From Anthropogastromicrobium chipingensis_A (GTDB taxonomy: Bacteria; Bacillota; Clostridia; Lachnospirales; Lachnospiraceae): a stretch of 64,000 nucleotides of DNA. Position 1 is the stretch's first letter. Each line of letters starts with the position of its first letter. Positions 27,181 to 36,996 of this stretch are shown one piece after another. A model generated the notes under the pieces. The model was not told where the DNA came from. It did not search any database and saw nothing but the letters and a program-made list of their open reading frames with translations. Where the stretch lies: positions 33,540 to 97,539 of the forward strand of contig CAVCXB010000002.1 of NCBI GenBank assembly GCA_963605535.1, read 5' to 3'. The position numbers were made by a program, and so were the translations under genes.

Positions 27181-27562
27181 ATGATTAAAAACATTGTACT
27201 TGATATTGGAAATGTGTTGATTCCATTTTCATGGCGTCATCATCTGGACAGCTTTGGCTTTTCAGATGAGGTGAAGGAGCGTCTGGCAGAGGCTGTTTTC
27301 TTAAACGATGATTGGAATGAGATTGATCGCGGTGTCTTGACAAAGGAAGAATTTTTTGTCCTATCGCTATCAGATCATCAAGCCGGACGATGCAATCTAT
27401 CAAAAATTGTTTGAACTGTTTGACTTAAAGCCGCAGGAGTGTCTGTTCTTTGATGATAAGAAGGAGAACATTGACGGTGCGGTGCGAAATGGAATGAACG
27501 GGCATGTGTTTGTGGGCTATGAGGACGCGATGGAGACGATTCGGAAATCACAGGAGGAATAA
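27181..27562 (+). pseudogene. HAD-family phosphatase, internal out-of-frame deletion
   Basis: The N-terminal part (MIKNIVLDIGNVLIPFSW..., 27181-27350) is a HAD subfamily IA hydrolase with motif I as D-I-G-N. At about 27351-27357 the frame shifts, and the remaining sequence in another frame, LSYRYQIIKPDDAIYQKL... to 27562, is the C-terminal part with motif III (IKPDDAIY) and motif IV (FFDDKKENIDGA). Compared with intact YihX-like proteins of about 200 residues, about 80-90 residues between KEEF and SYRYQ, including motif II, are missing. Neither fragment should be active. GAAGGG precedes the ATG. Confidence 0.8.
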
Positions 27563-27564
27563 AA

Positions 27565-28446
27565 ATGGCAGTATATCAGTTAGAAAATGAGCATATTTAT
27601 CTGGAAATCGAAAGCCACGGCGCAGAGCTGGTGCGCCTGATGGGCAAAAAGACAAAGAAAGAGTATTTATTTGACGCCAATCCAAAGTACTGGAAGCGCC
27701 ATTCACCAGTGCTGTTTCCGTTTGTTGGCGGCGTAAAGAATAAGCAGTATCGCTACGATGGAACAACCTATGCAATGTCTCAGCATGGCTTTGCAAGAGA
27801 TATGGAATTTGCATTGGAGAGCCAGACTGCTGATACACTGTGGTTTGTGCTGGAGTCTGATGAGAGCACAATAGCAAAATATCCGTTTGCATTCCGTCTG
27901 GAGATTGGTTATCAGTTGAAGGAGACAAGCGTATCGGTATTATGGAAGGTAACAAATACAGATACCAAGGAAATGTATTTCTCTATCGGTGCGCACCCGG
28001 CATTTTTTGCCAGCATGACACTTGAGGATGGCACAGACACGGATCATATCCATGTCGGTGATAATACCGCTGGTACCTTTACCTGCTACCACATTTCCAA
28101 GGATGGCATGGCGCTTGAGGATGATACCGTTACCTTGCCGCGTGATCTGCCGTTGACAGCAGATTTGTTTGCAAGAGATGCCATCATTTCCAAGGATGAG
28201 CAGGCATCCCGCCTGGCACTGGCATATCCAGATGGACAGGAGTATGTTACCTTACAGTTTGATGCACCAATTTTTGGTCTGTGGGCACCGACAAGTGATG
28301 CACCGTTTGTCTGCTTAGAGCCATGGCATGGAAGATGTGATTCCGATGACTTTACTGGAACTCTACAGGAGCGCGCATACGGAAATACCTTAGCAGTAGG
28401 CGATACCTTTAACAGCATTTACACGATCGGACTGCCGTTAGAATAA
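27565..28446 (+). CDS. Aldose 1-epimerase family protein (LacX-like)
   Basis: A 293-residue beta-sandwich protein of the galactose mutarotase/LacX group, which interconvert sugar anomers or bind sugar phosphates. Landmarks are KYWKRHSPVLFPFVGG, YAMSQHGFARDMEF, SIGAHPAFF (catalytic-His region) and CLEPWHGRCDS with the probable catalytic Glu. CAGGAGGAATAAAA precedes the ATG, just 2 bp after the HAD remnant. The exact substrate is unknown; the GH42 gene downstream hints at galactosides. Confidence 0.88.
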   Translation: MAVYQLENEHIYLEIESHGAELVRLMGKKTKKEYLFDANPKYWKRHSPVLFPFVGGVKNKQYRYDGTTYAMSQHGFARDMEFALESQTADTLWFVLESDESTIAKYPFAFRLEIGYQLKETSVSVLWKVTNTDTKEMYFSIGAHPAFFASMTLEDGTDTDHIHVGDNTAGTFTCYHISKDGMALEDDTVTLPRDLPLTADLFARDAIISKDEQASRLALAYPDGQEYVTLQFDAPIFGLWAPTSDAPFVCLEPWHGRCDSDDFTGTLQERAYGNTLAVGDTFNSIYTIGLPLE

Positions 28447-28519
28447 AGAAACTGATATAATTGAAAGAATGGAATTCAGAAAACAAATTGAATTCTATTC
28501 TATCAAATCTGGCAGAGTA

Positions 28520-28555
28520 CCACGTCCATAGGAGCGATGCACCGCATGGGCGTGG
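28520..28555. other. Intergenic hairpin before nfo
   Basis: CCACGTCCAT (28520-28529) and ATGGGCGTGG (28546-28555) form a 10-bp stem with one G-T pair in the 168-bp gap before nfo. No clean T-run follows, so function (terminator or other) is open. Confidence 0.45.
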
Positions 28556-28614
28556 GGACTTCGTTTAAAATTAAAAAAGAAAACAGTAGATGATAGAATC
28601 AGGAGCGTAATGAC

Positions 28615-29448
28615 ATGATTTATATCGGAAATCACGTTTCTTCCTCAAAGGGTTACGAGGCGATGGGCAAGCAAGAGGTGAAGCTCGGCGGCAATACATT
28701 TGCCTTTTTTACCAGAAACCCGAGGGGCGGAAGCGCAAAAGAAATTCAAAAAGAGGATGTAAATCGTCTTCTTACATTGATGAAAGAGCATGAATTTGGC
28801 CCGCTTGTCGCACATGCGCCGTACACGATGAACGTATGTGCCGCAAAAGAGGATATTCGCAAATTTTCCGTGGAGATGTTAAAGGATGACATCAAGCGAA
28901 TGGAGTACCTGCCGGGCGCATTCTACAACTTCCATCCAGGCTCCCATGTCGGACAGGGAAGTGAGGCAGGAATCGAGCTCATCGCAGCCGCATTAAACGA
29001 GTGCTTAAGCAGTACGCAGAGTGTGACCGTGCTGTTGGAGACAATGGCAGGAAAAGGAAGCGAGGTCGGCAGAAGCTTTGAGGAGCTGCGCGCAATTATC
29101 GACCGTGTTTCCTGCAAGGAAAAGCTGGGCGTGTGTTTTGACACTTGTCATGTATGGGATGGCGGCTACGATATCGCAAATCATCTGGACGAGGTGCTTA
29201 CCGAATTTGATCGCATCATCGGTCTGGACAAGCTTTGTGCTGTACATTTAAACGACAGTATGAATGACTGTGGCGCACACAAAGATCGCCATCAGAAGCT
29301 TGGCCTTGGAAAAATCGGAGAGGAAGCATTAAAGAGAGTTGTTAACCACCCGGCATTACAGGGACGCCCGTTTATTTTAGAGACGCCGAACGAGGATGAT
29401 GGCTACGCAAGGGAGATTGCCATGGTGCGCGAGTGGCAGGGAAAATAA
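28615..29448 (+). CDS. nfo: Deoxyribonuclease IV (endonuclease IV)
   Basis: Zinc-dependent AP endonuclease of base excision repair. The 277 residues contain the TIM-barrel metal ligands in LVAHAPY, FHPGSH, VLLETMAGKGSE, VCFDTCHVWDGGYD, VHLNDS and the final ILETPNED. Length is typical. The ATG start reads MIYIGNHVSSSKG, as in the family. GH42 begins 28 bp after the stop. Confidence 0.95.
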   Translation: MIYIGNHVSSSKGYEAMGKQEVKLGGNTFAFFTRNPRGGSAKEIQKEDVNRLLTLMKEHEFGPLVAHAPYTMNVCAAKEDIRKFSVEMLKDDIKRMEYLPGAFYNFHPGSHVGQGSEAGIELIAAALNECLSSTQSVTVLLETMAGKGSEVGRSFEELRAIIDRVSCKEKLGVCFDTCHVWDGGYDIANHLDEVLTEFDRIIGLDKLCAVHLNDSMNDCGAHKDRHQKLGLGKIGEEALKRVVNHPALQGRPFILETPNEDDGYAREIAMVREWQGK

Positions 29449-29476
29449 AATAAGAAAAAACGCAGGAGGAATCGTG

Positions 29477-31489
29477 ATGGACCAGTTATTGTATGGATGT
29501 GCGTATTATGATGAATACATGCCGTATGAACGGCTTGACACCGACCTTGCCATGATGAAAAAGGCAGGCATCAATGTAATCAGGATCGCGGAGTCGACCT
29601 GGAGCACGGAAGAACCAGAGGATGGCGTATTTGATTTTTCTCATGTCACAAAAGTACTCGATGCATGTGAGCGTGAGGGAATGCAGGTCATCATTGGAAC
29701 ACCGACCTATGCAATTCCAGCGTGGATGGCAAAGAAGTATCCAGATATCATGGTAACGGATAAGAGCGGCCGTCGTCCATACGGTGCGCGTCAGATCATG
29801 GATATCACACATCATGCGTACCGTTTCTATTGTGAGCGCATCATCCGAAAACTCATGGAGACGGCAAAGGGCTACTCCTGCGTAATCGGCTTTCAGCTGG
29901 ACAACGAGACAAAACATTTCGGCACCAGCAGCGAAAACGTGCAGCAGGCTTTTGTCGCATGGATGAAAAAGCAGTACAATGGCGATATCGAAAAATTGAA
30001 TCACGATTTCGGACTGGATTATTGGAGCAACCGCATCAACAGCTGGGAGCAGTTTCCAAATGTGAGCGGTACGATTAATGGCAGCCTTGGCTGTGCATTT
30101 GAGCGATTCCAGAGAAGTCTTGTTACCGACTTTTTGTTGTGGCAGAGAAGCATCGTGCAGGAGTATTTGCATGACGATCAGTTTGTGACACACAATTTTG
30201 ACTTCGCATGGAAGGGGCATTCCTATGGTGTTCAGCCAGATGTCGATCATCCGGCGGCAGCTAGGGCACTCACAATTGCTGGCTGTGACATCTATCATCC
30301 GTCGCAGGAAGATCTGACTGGAAAAGAAATTTCCTTCTGCGGTGATCTGACGCGTTCACTCAAAAAAGACAACTATCTGGTGATCGAGACCGAGGCACAG
30401 GGCTTCCCAGAGTGGACCCCATATCCGGGACAGTTAAAGCTTCAGGCGTTCTCGCATTTAGCGAGCGGCGCCGATAGCGTCATGTATTGGCATTGGCATT
30501 CCATTCATAATGCCTGCGAAACCTACTGGAAGGGTATCTTGAGCCATGACTTGCAGGAAAATACGATTTACCGCGAGGTAAGTCAGGTGGGAAATTCCTT
30601 TGCATCGCTCAGCGATAAGCTGATTCATTTAAAGAAGACAAATAAGATTGCCATTATGGTCAGCAACGAGGCGCTGACTGCGCTCAACTGGTTCCCGATT
30701 TCAGGAGGAAAGACTTCCTATAATGATGTTGTTCGCTGGATTTACGATGCGCTGTATGAGCAGAACGTAGGGTGCGATATCATCTGGACGGATGAGACGA
30801 ATCTCGATCAATATAAGGTAATCTTTGTTCCGGCGCTTTACAGTGCGCCAAAGGAAGTGTTTGCACGCTTGTCCGCATTTGCAGCAAACGGTGGTACATT
30901 GGTTGCTACGTTTAAAACCGGCTTTACCAACGAGCATGTGAAGGTAAATTGTGACAGACAACCGGCTGGCCTTTCTGAGTGCATGGGTGTCGGCTATGAT
31001 CGTTTTACCGCGCCGAAAAATGTCGGTTTGTCCGGTGAGACCTTTGGTTTGTCCAAGGATGCATTGCAGGCACAAGACTTTATGGAATTGGTCGAGCCCG
31101 CAGGAGCAAAGGTGCTTGCGTCCTACGATCATTACATGTGGAAGGAATATGCCGCTGTAACCGAAAACAGCTGGGGCACAGGTCATTGCTATTATATCGC
31201 TTGCAAGACAAGCAGCGAATACATAAAGAAGCTCACCGGTCGCATCTTAAAGGAAACTGGACTTTGGAGCTGGAAACAGGAAATTGCCTTCCCGGTTATC
31301 ATAAAAGAGGGTGTAAATCAGGAAGGAAATACCATCCGCTATCTGTTCAACTATTCTGGAAAAGAGCAGAGCGTCAAGCTTCCAAAAGAGGCACCAAAGG
31401 CATCGCGAATGCTCAAAGAGGAAGGCGCAACCCAGAAAAAAGAGCGCCTGACGCTGGCTCCGTGGGGCTTTGTGGTAGAGGAGATTTGA
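29477..31489 (+). CDS. Beta-galactosidase, glycoside hydrolase family 42
   Basis: A 670-residue GH42 enzyme, hydrolysing terminal beta-galactosides. The N-terminal TIM barrel has the acid/base Glu144 in GFQLDNETKHF and the likely nucleophile Glu304 in VIETEAQGFPEW; a trimerisation domain (about 400-610) and a short beta domain follow. No signal peptide, so it acts on imported oligosaccharides. The ATG at 29477 is preferred: CAGGAGG sits just upstream, whereas an upstream in-frame ATG at 29396 would overlap nfo. No transporter is adjacent other than the MATE protein. Confidence 0.93.
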   Translation: MDQLLYGCAYYDEYMPYERLDTDLAMMKKAGINVIRIAESTWSTEEPEDGVFDFSHVTKVLDACEREGMQVIIGTPTYAIPAWMAKKYPDIMVTDKSGRRPYGARQIMDITHHAYRFYCERIIRKLMETAKGYSCVIGFQLDNETKHFGTSSENVQQAFVAWMKKQYNGDIEKLNHDFGLDYWSNRINSWEQFPNVSGTINGSLGCAFERFQRSLVTDFLLWQRSIVQEYLHDDQFVTHNFDFAWKGHSYGVQPDVDHPAAARALTIAGCDIYHPSQEDLTGKEISFCGDLTRSLKKDNYLVIETEAQGFPEWTPYPGQLKLQAFSHLASGADSVMYWHWHSIHNACETYWKGILSHDLQENTIYREVSQVGNSFASLSDKLIHLKKTNKIAIMVSNEALTALNWFPISGGKTSYNDVVRWIYDALYEQNVGCDIIWTDETNLDQYKVIFVPALYSAPKEVFARLSAFAANGGTLVATFKTGFTNEHVKVNCDRQPAGLSECMGVGYDRFTAPKNVGLSGETFGLSKDALQAQDFMELVEPAGAKVLASYDHYMWKEYAAVTENSWGTGHCYYIACKTSSEYIKKLTGRILKETGLWSWKQEIAFPVIIKEGVNQEGNTIRYLFNYSGKEQSVKLPKEAPKASRMLKEEGATQKKERLTLAPWGFVVEEI

Positions 31490-31513
31490 ATTAACGAACG
31501 AGGGAAAACACAT

Positions 31514-32884
31514 ATGAATCTTGATATGACAAAAGGCAGCCCATTAAAGCTGATCTTAAAGTTTTTGATTCCGGTCCTGCTCGGCTGCTTATTCCAGCAG
31601 CTGTACAACATGGTCGACACTATCATCGTAGGAAAAGGTGTCGGCGCGGACGCACTCGCTGCGGTAGGAGCAACTGGAACGATCGTCTTTTTCATTCTTG
31701 GCTTTATGAATGGACTGACGACCGGATTTACCGTTCTGTCCTCACAACGCTACGGGGCAGGCGACTATGAGGGATTACGAAAGAGCGTTGGAAATGCATT
31801 TGTACTTGGTTTGATTGTTACGGTAATCATGACTGTATTTAGTTTGCTTGGCATGGACTGGCTGCTTCGCATCATGCAGACACCAGAGGATATTTTTGAT
31901 ATGTCCAAGCAGTACATTGTCATCATCTGCGCCGGAATTATTTTTACTACGCTGTACAACCTAACTGCGAGTATCCTGCGTGCAGTCGGAAACAGCAAGG
32001 TACCGCTTTACTTCCTGATTTTATCAGCACTGTTAAACGTTGTTCTTGACCTTTTCTTTATCATGGTATTGTCATGGGGGGTAGCAGGAGCAGCGATCGC
32101 AACCGTTATTTCGCAGGGCGTTTCCGGCATTTTATGTCTGGTGTTCCTGCTGACAAAAGTGGATATCCTGAAGTTAAAGAAGGAACATTTTAAACTCGAT
32201 CCAGTTGGCGCAAGAATCCAGTTAAACATTGGTCTTCCGATGGCGCTTCAGTTTTCCATCACCGCAATCGGAACCATGATTTTACAGGCAGCGCTGAATT
32301 TGCTTGGCTCTACTGTTGTGGCATCCTATACGGCAGCCTGCAAGGTCGAGCAGCTGGTAACACAGGCATTCCAGGCGATGGGCATGACGATGGCGACCTA
32401 CAGTGCACAAAACTGGGGTATCCATTCCACCGACCGTATCCGTAAGGGACAGAAGACTGCGATGGTGCTCAGCTGTACCTACGCAGTTGTCATCTACTTT
32501 GTCGTACTGGCAATCCTTCCATTTATGACATCACTGTTCTTTGATGGCGATATTACAGAAGTCATTGGCTATGTGCGCAAGTACATCGAGATTTGTGGAA
32601 TGTGCTTTATTCCACTTGGCATGATCTTCATTTACCGAAATGTCCTTCAGGGCTGCGGCTATGCGCTGTTCCCGACGCTTGGCGGCGTGGTAGAACTGAT
32701 CAGCCGAAGCGTGTTTGCCTTCATGGCGGCAAGGGCAAAGAGCTACACCGGTATCTGTATCGCAAACGCGAGTGCATGGGTGACCGCTGGAATTTTCCTT
32801 TGGATTGCGTATTTGTTTATCATGAAGGGCATCTTAAAGAAGGACAAGGAACGAACACAGCAAAAACAAGAAAGGTCTATATAA
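31514..32884 (+). CDS. MATE family efflux transporter
   Basis: A 456-residue integral membrane protein with about 12 predicted helices, of the DinF/NorM-like MATE family, which export drugs or metabolites using Na+ or H+. The start MTKGSPLKLILKFLIPVLLGCLFQQLYNMVDTIIVGKGVGADALAAVGAT is diagnostic (given in the sequence as separate blocks SPLKLILKFLIPVLLG and YNMVDTIIVG). It begins 24 bp after GH42 and ends 3 bp before hflX. Substrate unknown. Confidence 0.92.
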   Translation: MNLDMTKGSPLKLILKFLIPVLLGCLFQQLYNMVDTIIVGKGVGADALAAVGATGTIVFFILGFMNGLTTGFTVLSSQRYGAGDYEGLRKSVGNAFVLGLIVTVIMTVFSLLGMDWLLRIMQTPEDIFDMSKQYIVIICAGIIFTTLYNLTASILRAVGNSKVPLYFLILSALLNVVLDLFFIMVLSWGVAGAAIATVISQGVSGILCLVFLLTKVDILKLKKEHFKLDPVGARIQLNIGLPMALQFSITAIGTMILQAALNLLGSTVVASYTAACKVEQLVTQAFQAMGMTMATYSAQNWGIHSTDRIRKGQKTAMVLSCTYAVVIYFVVLAILPFMTSLFFDGDITEVIGYVRKYIEICGMCFIPLGMIFIYRNVLQGCGYALFPTLGGVVELISRSVFAFMAARAKSYTGICIANASAWVTAGIFLWIAYLFIMKGILKKDKERTQQKQERSI

Positions 32885-32887
32885 TTT

Positions 32888-34135
32888 ATGATAGAAACAG
32901 CACAGAAAAAAGAACGTCTGCTTCTGGTTGCGGTCAATACCGCAGAGGAGAGCAGGGTAAAGGCATCGCTTGAGGAGCTTGCCCTTCTGGTGGATACGGC
33001 GGGCGGTGAGGCCGTCGGCTCCATCTACCAGAACTTGGATCACCCAATCTCGGGTACCTATGTGGGAAAGGGAAAGATCGAGGAGATTCGTCAGCTGGCG
33101 ATCGAACTCGATGCGGATGGTATCGTGTGTGATGATGAACTGTCACCGGCGCAGATGAAAAATCTGGAGCAGGAACTGGATCTTCGCGTACTTGACCGAA
33201 CCATGGTCATTCTGGATATCTTTGCAGCGCGCGCAAGAAGCAGCGAGGGAAAGATTCAGGTTGAGTTAGCACAGCTTCGTTACCGTGCAAATCGTCTGAC
33301 TGGAATGGGACAGGAAATGTCCCGACTCGGCGGCGGTATCGGTACGAGAGGACCGGGCGAGAGTAAGCTCGAGACTGACCGTCGTTTGATTCACCAGCGA
33401 ATCACTCAGTTAAAGGCAGAGCTTGAACAGGTAAAGCGCACCAGAGAAGTGACAAGAAAGAGAAGAATTGATACACATATTCCAGTGGCAGCGATTGTCG
33501 GCTACACCAATGCCGGAAAGTCCAGTCTGTTAAATAAGCTGACTGGCTCGGATGTACTGGCAGAGGATAAGTTGTTTGCAACGCTTGATCCGACGACGAG
33601 ACTGTTAAATCTGGGCAATGATGAGCCGCTTTTGATGACCGATACGGTAGGTTTTATTGATAAGCTGCCGCACAATTTGATCGATGCCTTCCGCAGTACC
33701 TTGGAGGAGGCAAAGCACGCCGATCTGATCATTCATGTGGTCGACATTTCCAATCCGGAACATGAGGCACAGATGCAGGTCGTTTACCAGACATTAAAGG
33801 AGCTTGGCGTTGAGGGAAAGCCGATCTTTACGCTGATGAATAAGCAGGATTTGCTGTCCGAGGAGGATAAAGCGCTGCTCGTTCGCGATATGCAGGCCGA
33901 CCGCACGATTGAAATTTCTGTCAAGGATGGCACCGGTCTCGATGAGCTGCGTGACGTACTTTTAAGCTTTCTTCGTGATCGCAAGAAATATGTGGAGCGT
34001 CTGTACGGCTACGATGAGATGGGCAAGATTCAGCTGCTTCGCAAGTACGGACAGATTGTGACGGAGGAATACCGCGATGACGGCGTAGCTATCACCGGAT
34101 ATGTGCCAAACGAGTATTATAATCAGATTCAATAA
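32888..34135 (+). CDS. hflX: Ribosome-associated GTPase HflX
   Basis: HflX binds 50S subunits and splits stalled 70S ribosomes under stress. The 415 residues show the N-terminal HflX domain (SGTYVGKGKIEEIRQ, DDELSPAQMKNLE), the glycine-rich linker RLGGGIGTRGPGESKLE, and the G domain: G1 GYTNAGKSSLLN, G3 DTVGF, G4 NKQD. The start is 3 bp after the MATE stop with AAAGG 14 bp upstream. Its neighbour downstream is another ribosome-binding GTPase fusion. Confidence 0.95.
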   Translation: MIETAQKKERLLLVAVNTAEESRVKASLEELALLVDTAGGEAVGSIYQNLDHPISGTYVGKGKIEEIRQLAIELDADGIVCDDELSPAQMKNLEQELDLRVLDRTMVILDIFAARARSSEGKIQVELAQLRYRANRLTGMGQEMSRLGGGIGTRGPGESKLETDRRLIHQRITQLKAELEQVKRTREVTRKRRIDTHIPVAAIVGYTNAGKSSLLNKLTGSDVLAEDKLFATLDPTTRLLNLGNDEPLLMTDTVGFIDKLPHNLIDAFRSTLEEAKHADLIIHVVDISNPEHEAQMQVVYQTLKELGVEGKPIFTLMNKQDLLSEEDKALLVRDMQADRTIEISVKDGTGLDELRDVLLSFLRDRKKYVERLYGYDEMGKIQLLRKYGQIVTEEYRDDGVAITGYVPNEYYNQIQ

Positions 34136-34230
34136 AATTCGATTCAGTAAAATCAGGAAAGTAAATCAGAATCTGATTTTATAAAACTGATTCATTTATG
34201 AAGATTACGAAGAAACAGGAGGACCCGAAA

Positions 34231-36954
34231 ATGGAGCAAACAGCTCAGAAGAGAATGGAAAATGCACATACCGTTGCTGGAATCGTGGCACATGTAGATG
34301 CAGGAAAGACAACCTTGGCTGAGAGTATGCTCTATCTGACCGGAGGTACAAGAAAGCTGGGAAGGGTCGACCATAAGGATGCATTTTTGGACACATACGA
34401 ACTTGAGAAGAATCGAGGAATCACGATTTTTTCCAAGCAGGCAGAGTTGTCCTTAAAAGCAAGAAAATTAACACTATTAGACACGCCCGGCCACGTGGAC
34501 TTCTCCGCAGAGATGGAGCGCACGCTTCAGGTGCTTGATTATGCGATTTTAGTCATTAGTGTGGCGGACGGTGTTTCTGGTCATGTGCAGACGTTGTGGC
34601 GTCTGTTAAAGCAGTACAATGTTCCCGTCTTTCTTTTTATCAACAAGATGGACCAGCAGGGTGCTGACCGAAAGGGAACACTGACGCAGCTGCAAAAGCG
34701 CCTTGACGGACGATGCGTGGATTTTTCCGATTCTGAAAACTTTGACGAGCGTCTGGCAGAGACCGATGAGGAGCTGTTAGAGCAGTTTTTTGAAGGAGGC
34801 AGCATTACGACGGAGCAGATTCGCACACAGATCAAGGCGCGAAAGCTGTTTCCGTGCTATTTTGGCTCGGCATTAAAGATGCAGGGCGTGACCGAATTTC
34901 TGGAGGGCTTTGAAACCTACACGGTGACACAAAATTATGGCGATGAGTTTGGCGCGCGTGTGTTTAAGATTGCTCGAGATGCGCAGGGAAAACGCCTGAC
35001 GTATCTGAAGGTGACAGGCGGCGTGTTAAAGGCAAAGCAGGTGATTGGTGAGGAGAAGGTCGATCAGATTCGTCTCTATTCTGGCGCTTCGTTTACGCCG
35101 ATCGCAGAGGCATCGGCAGGCATGGTCTGTGCGGTAACGGGCTTAAACAATACATTTGCCGGGCAGGGACTTGGCTGTGAGACACAGGCGCAATCACCGA
35201 TTCTTGAGCCTGTCCTTACATATTGTGTGTCCTTCCCACCAGAGATTGACATTCACGAGATGTACCGAAAGCTATCTGTATTAGAAGAGGAAGAACCGCA
35301 GCTACAGCTCGTATGGCAGGAGGAGACATCGGAGATTCACGCACGCGTCATGGGCGAAGTGCAGATTGAGATCTTGCAGAGCTTAATTCGTGAGCGCTTC
35401 GGCGTGGAGGCATCGTTTACCTCTGGTTCCATTATTTATAAGGAAACGGTGGAAAATACTGTTGAGGGAATCGGTCATTTCGAACCACTTCGCCACTATG
35501 CAGAGGTGCATCTTCTGATTGAGCCGGGTAAGCCGGGCAGTGGTATGGTCTATGAGACGAATTGCAGCGAGGATATGCTTGCAAAGAACTGGCAGCGCCT
35601 TGTGCTGACGCACCTTGAGGAAAAGCATCACAAGGGTGTGTTGACTGGTTCGGAGCTGACCGATACAAAGATTACGTTGATTGCGGGACGCGCGCACATC
35701 AAGCACACAGAGGGCGGCGATTTCCGTCAGGCAACCTACCGCGCGGTGCGTCAGGGACTGATGCAGGCAAAGAGCCGACTGTTAGAGCCTGTCTATGCGT
35801 ATCGACTCGAGATTCCATCGGAGTGTGTCGGAAGAGCGATGAATGATATTCAGCAGATGTGCGGAACCTTCTTGGCGCCGGAGCAGGAGGGGGAGATGAG
35901 CATCCTTTCTGGAACGGCACCAGTATCCGAGATGCGTGGCTACCAGCGAGAGGTCGTTGCCTACAGCAGAGGCCGCGGACGAATTTTTTGTACGTTAAAG
36001 GGCTATGCGCCGTGTCACGATGAGGAAGAAGTGATTGAACGCATCGGCTATTTTGCAGAGGCGGATCTGGCAAACACGCCGGACTCGGTATTCTGCGCAC
36101 ATGGCGCTGGTTTTGTTGTTCCGTGGTACGAGGTGCCAAATTATATGCATCTTGAGGGCATGGAGCAGGAGGACGAGGATAAAGTGCTGCAGCGCGCAGC
36201 CGAGGAAGCCAAACGTGCCAAACAGGAGCCAGCGCGCTCACTTCAGGATTACGAGGCGGAAAACGAGGAGCTAAAGCAGATCTTTGAGCGCACCTACGGT
36301 CCAGTAAAGGTGTACCGACAGGACGATGAGGAGCAATATCAATCCTCTGCGCCAAAGGGAGCATCCACCTATCGTCCATCCAAGAAAAAACAGCCTGAGG
36401 AAGAATATCTGCTTGTTGACGGCTACAACATTATCTTTGGATGGCCGGAGCTAAACGAGCTTTCCAAGACCGATATCGCGGCGGCGCGTCTGACACTGAT
36501 GGACATTTTGAGCAATTATCAGGGCTACAGCAAGTGCAAGCTGATTCTTGTCTTTGATGCATACAAGGTACCAGGCGGCACCGAGCATGTTGAAAAATAC
36601 CACAATATTTATATAGTCTATACGAGGGAAGCAGAGACGGCGGACCAGTACATCGAAAAGACGGTTCACGCGATGGGACGAAAGCACCGCGTCACCGTTG
36701 CCACGTCAGATGGTCTTGAACAGGTCATTATTCTCGGACAGGGCGGCGTGCGCATGTCAGCGCTCGGCTTAAAGGAGAGAATCGAGAACGTAGGTTATGA
36801 GATTCGGGAGATGTGCGGCACAAAATCGGACAGCGGAAAGGTTTATCTGTTCCATGAGACATCCGAGGAAGTAAAACAAAAGCTGGATGCGATTCGCCTG
36901 AATCCGAAACAGAAAGATCTGGGGAATGAGAAGAAAAATAAAAAAGGAAAATAA
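34231..36954 (+). CDS. TetM/EF-G-like translational GTPase fused to a C-terminal Rae1/YacP-type NYN nuclease domain
   Basis: A 907-residue fusion. The first 640 or so residues form a TetM/EF-G-type GTPase: G1 AHVDAGKTT (20-28), G3 DTPGHVDF, G4 NKMD, and domains III-V resembling ribosomal protection proteins. After a charged linker (about 655-720) comes a NYN/PIN-like nuclease domain, YLLVDGYNIIFGWPE, with four Asp residues at 730, 776, 805 and 827 (in VDGYN, VFDAYK, TADQY and TSDGLEQ). It resembles Bacillus YacP/Rae1, which cleaves mRNA in the ribosomal A site. AGGAGG (34217-34222) supports the ATG at 34231 over the one at 34198. Automated tools may call it a tetracycline resistance gene; its context and fusion suggest a housekeeping role. 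Confidence 0.85.
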   Translation: MEQTAQKRMENAHTVAGIVAHVDAGKTTLAESMLYLTGGTRKLGRVDHKDAFLDTYELEKNRGITIFSKQAELSLKARKLTLLDTPGHVDFSAEMERTLQVLDYAILVISVADGVSGHVQTLWRLLKQYNVPVFLFINKMDQQGADRKGTLTQLQKRLDGRCVDFSDSENFDERLAETDEELLEQFFEGGSITTEQIRTQIKARKLFPCYFGSALKMQGVTEFLEGFETYTVTQNYGDEFGARVFKIARDAQGKRLTYLKVTGGVLKAKQVIGEEKVDQIRLYSGASFTPIAEASAGMVCAVTGLNNTFAGQGLGCETQAQSPILEPVLTYCVSFPPEIDIHEMYRKLSVLEEEEPQLQLVWQEETSEIHARVMGEVQIEILQSLIRERFGVEASFTSGSIIYKETVENTVEGIGHFEPLRHYAEVHLLIEPGKPGSGMVYETNCSEDMLAKNWQRLVLTHLEEKHHKGVLTGSELTDTKITLIAGRAHIKHTEGGDFRQATYRAVRQGLMQAKSRLLEPVYAYRLEIPSECVGRAMNDIQQMCGTFLAPEQEGEMSILSGTAPVSEMRGYQREVVAYSRGRGRIFCTLKGYAPCHDEEEVIERIGYFAEADLANTPDSVFCAHGAGFVVPWYEVPNYMHLEGMEQEDEDKVLQRAAEEAKRAKQEPARSLQDYEAENEELKQIFERTYGPVKVYRQDDEEQYQSSAPKGASTYRPSKKKQPEEEYLLVDGYNIIFGWPELNELSKTDIAAARLTLMDILSNYQGYSKCKLILVFDAYKVPGGTEHVEKYHNIYIVYTREAETADQYIEKTVHAMGRKHRVTVATSDGLEQVIILGQGGVRMSALGLKERIENVGYEIREMCGTKSDSGKVYLFHETSEEVKQKLDAIRLNPKQKDLGNEKKNKKGK

Positions 36955-36996
36955 TGATCTGTAAATAATGATTCGAGAAAAATGAGTATCGAAAAG

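Noticed and set aside
29486..30298. 270-codon minus-strand frame inside GH42
   Set aside because: Shadow of the beta-galactosidase gene, whose catalytic motifs are intact on the plus strand.
34231..36954. Tetracycline resistance gene (tetM/W/O)
   Set aside because: GTPase part is TetM-like, but the nuclease fusion, core-gene neighbours and lack of mobile-element genes argue for a housekeeping protein; resistance cannot be claimed from sequence.
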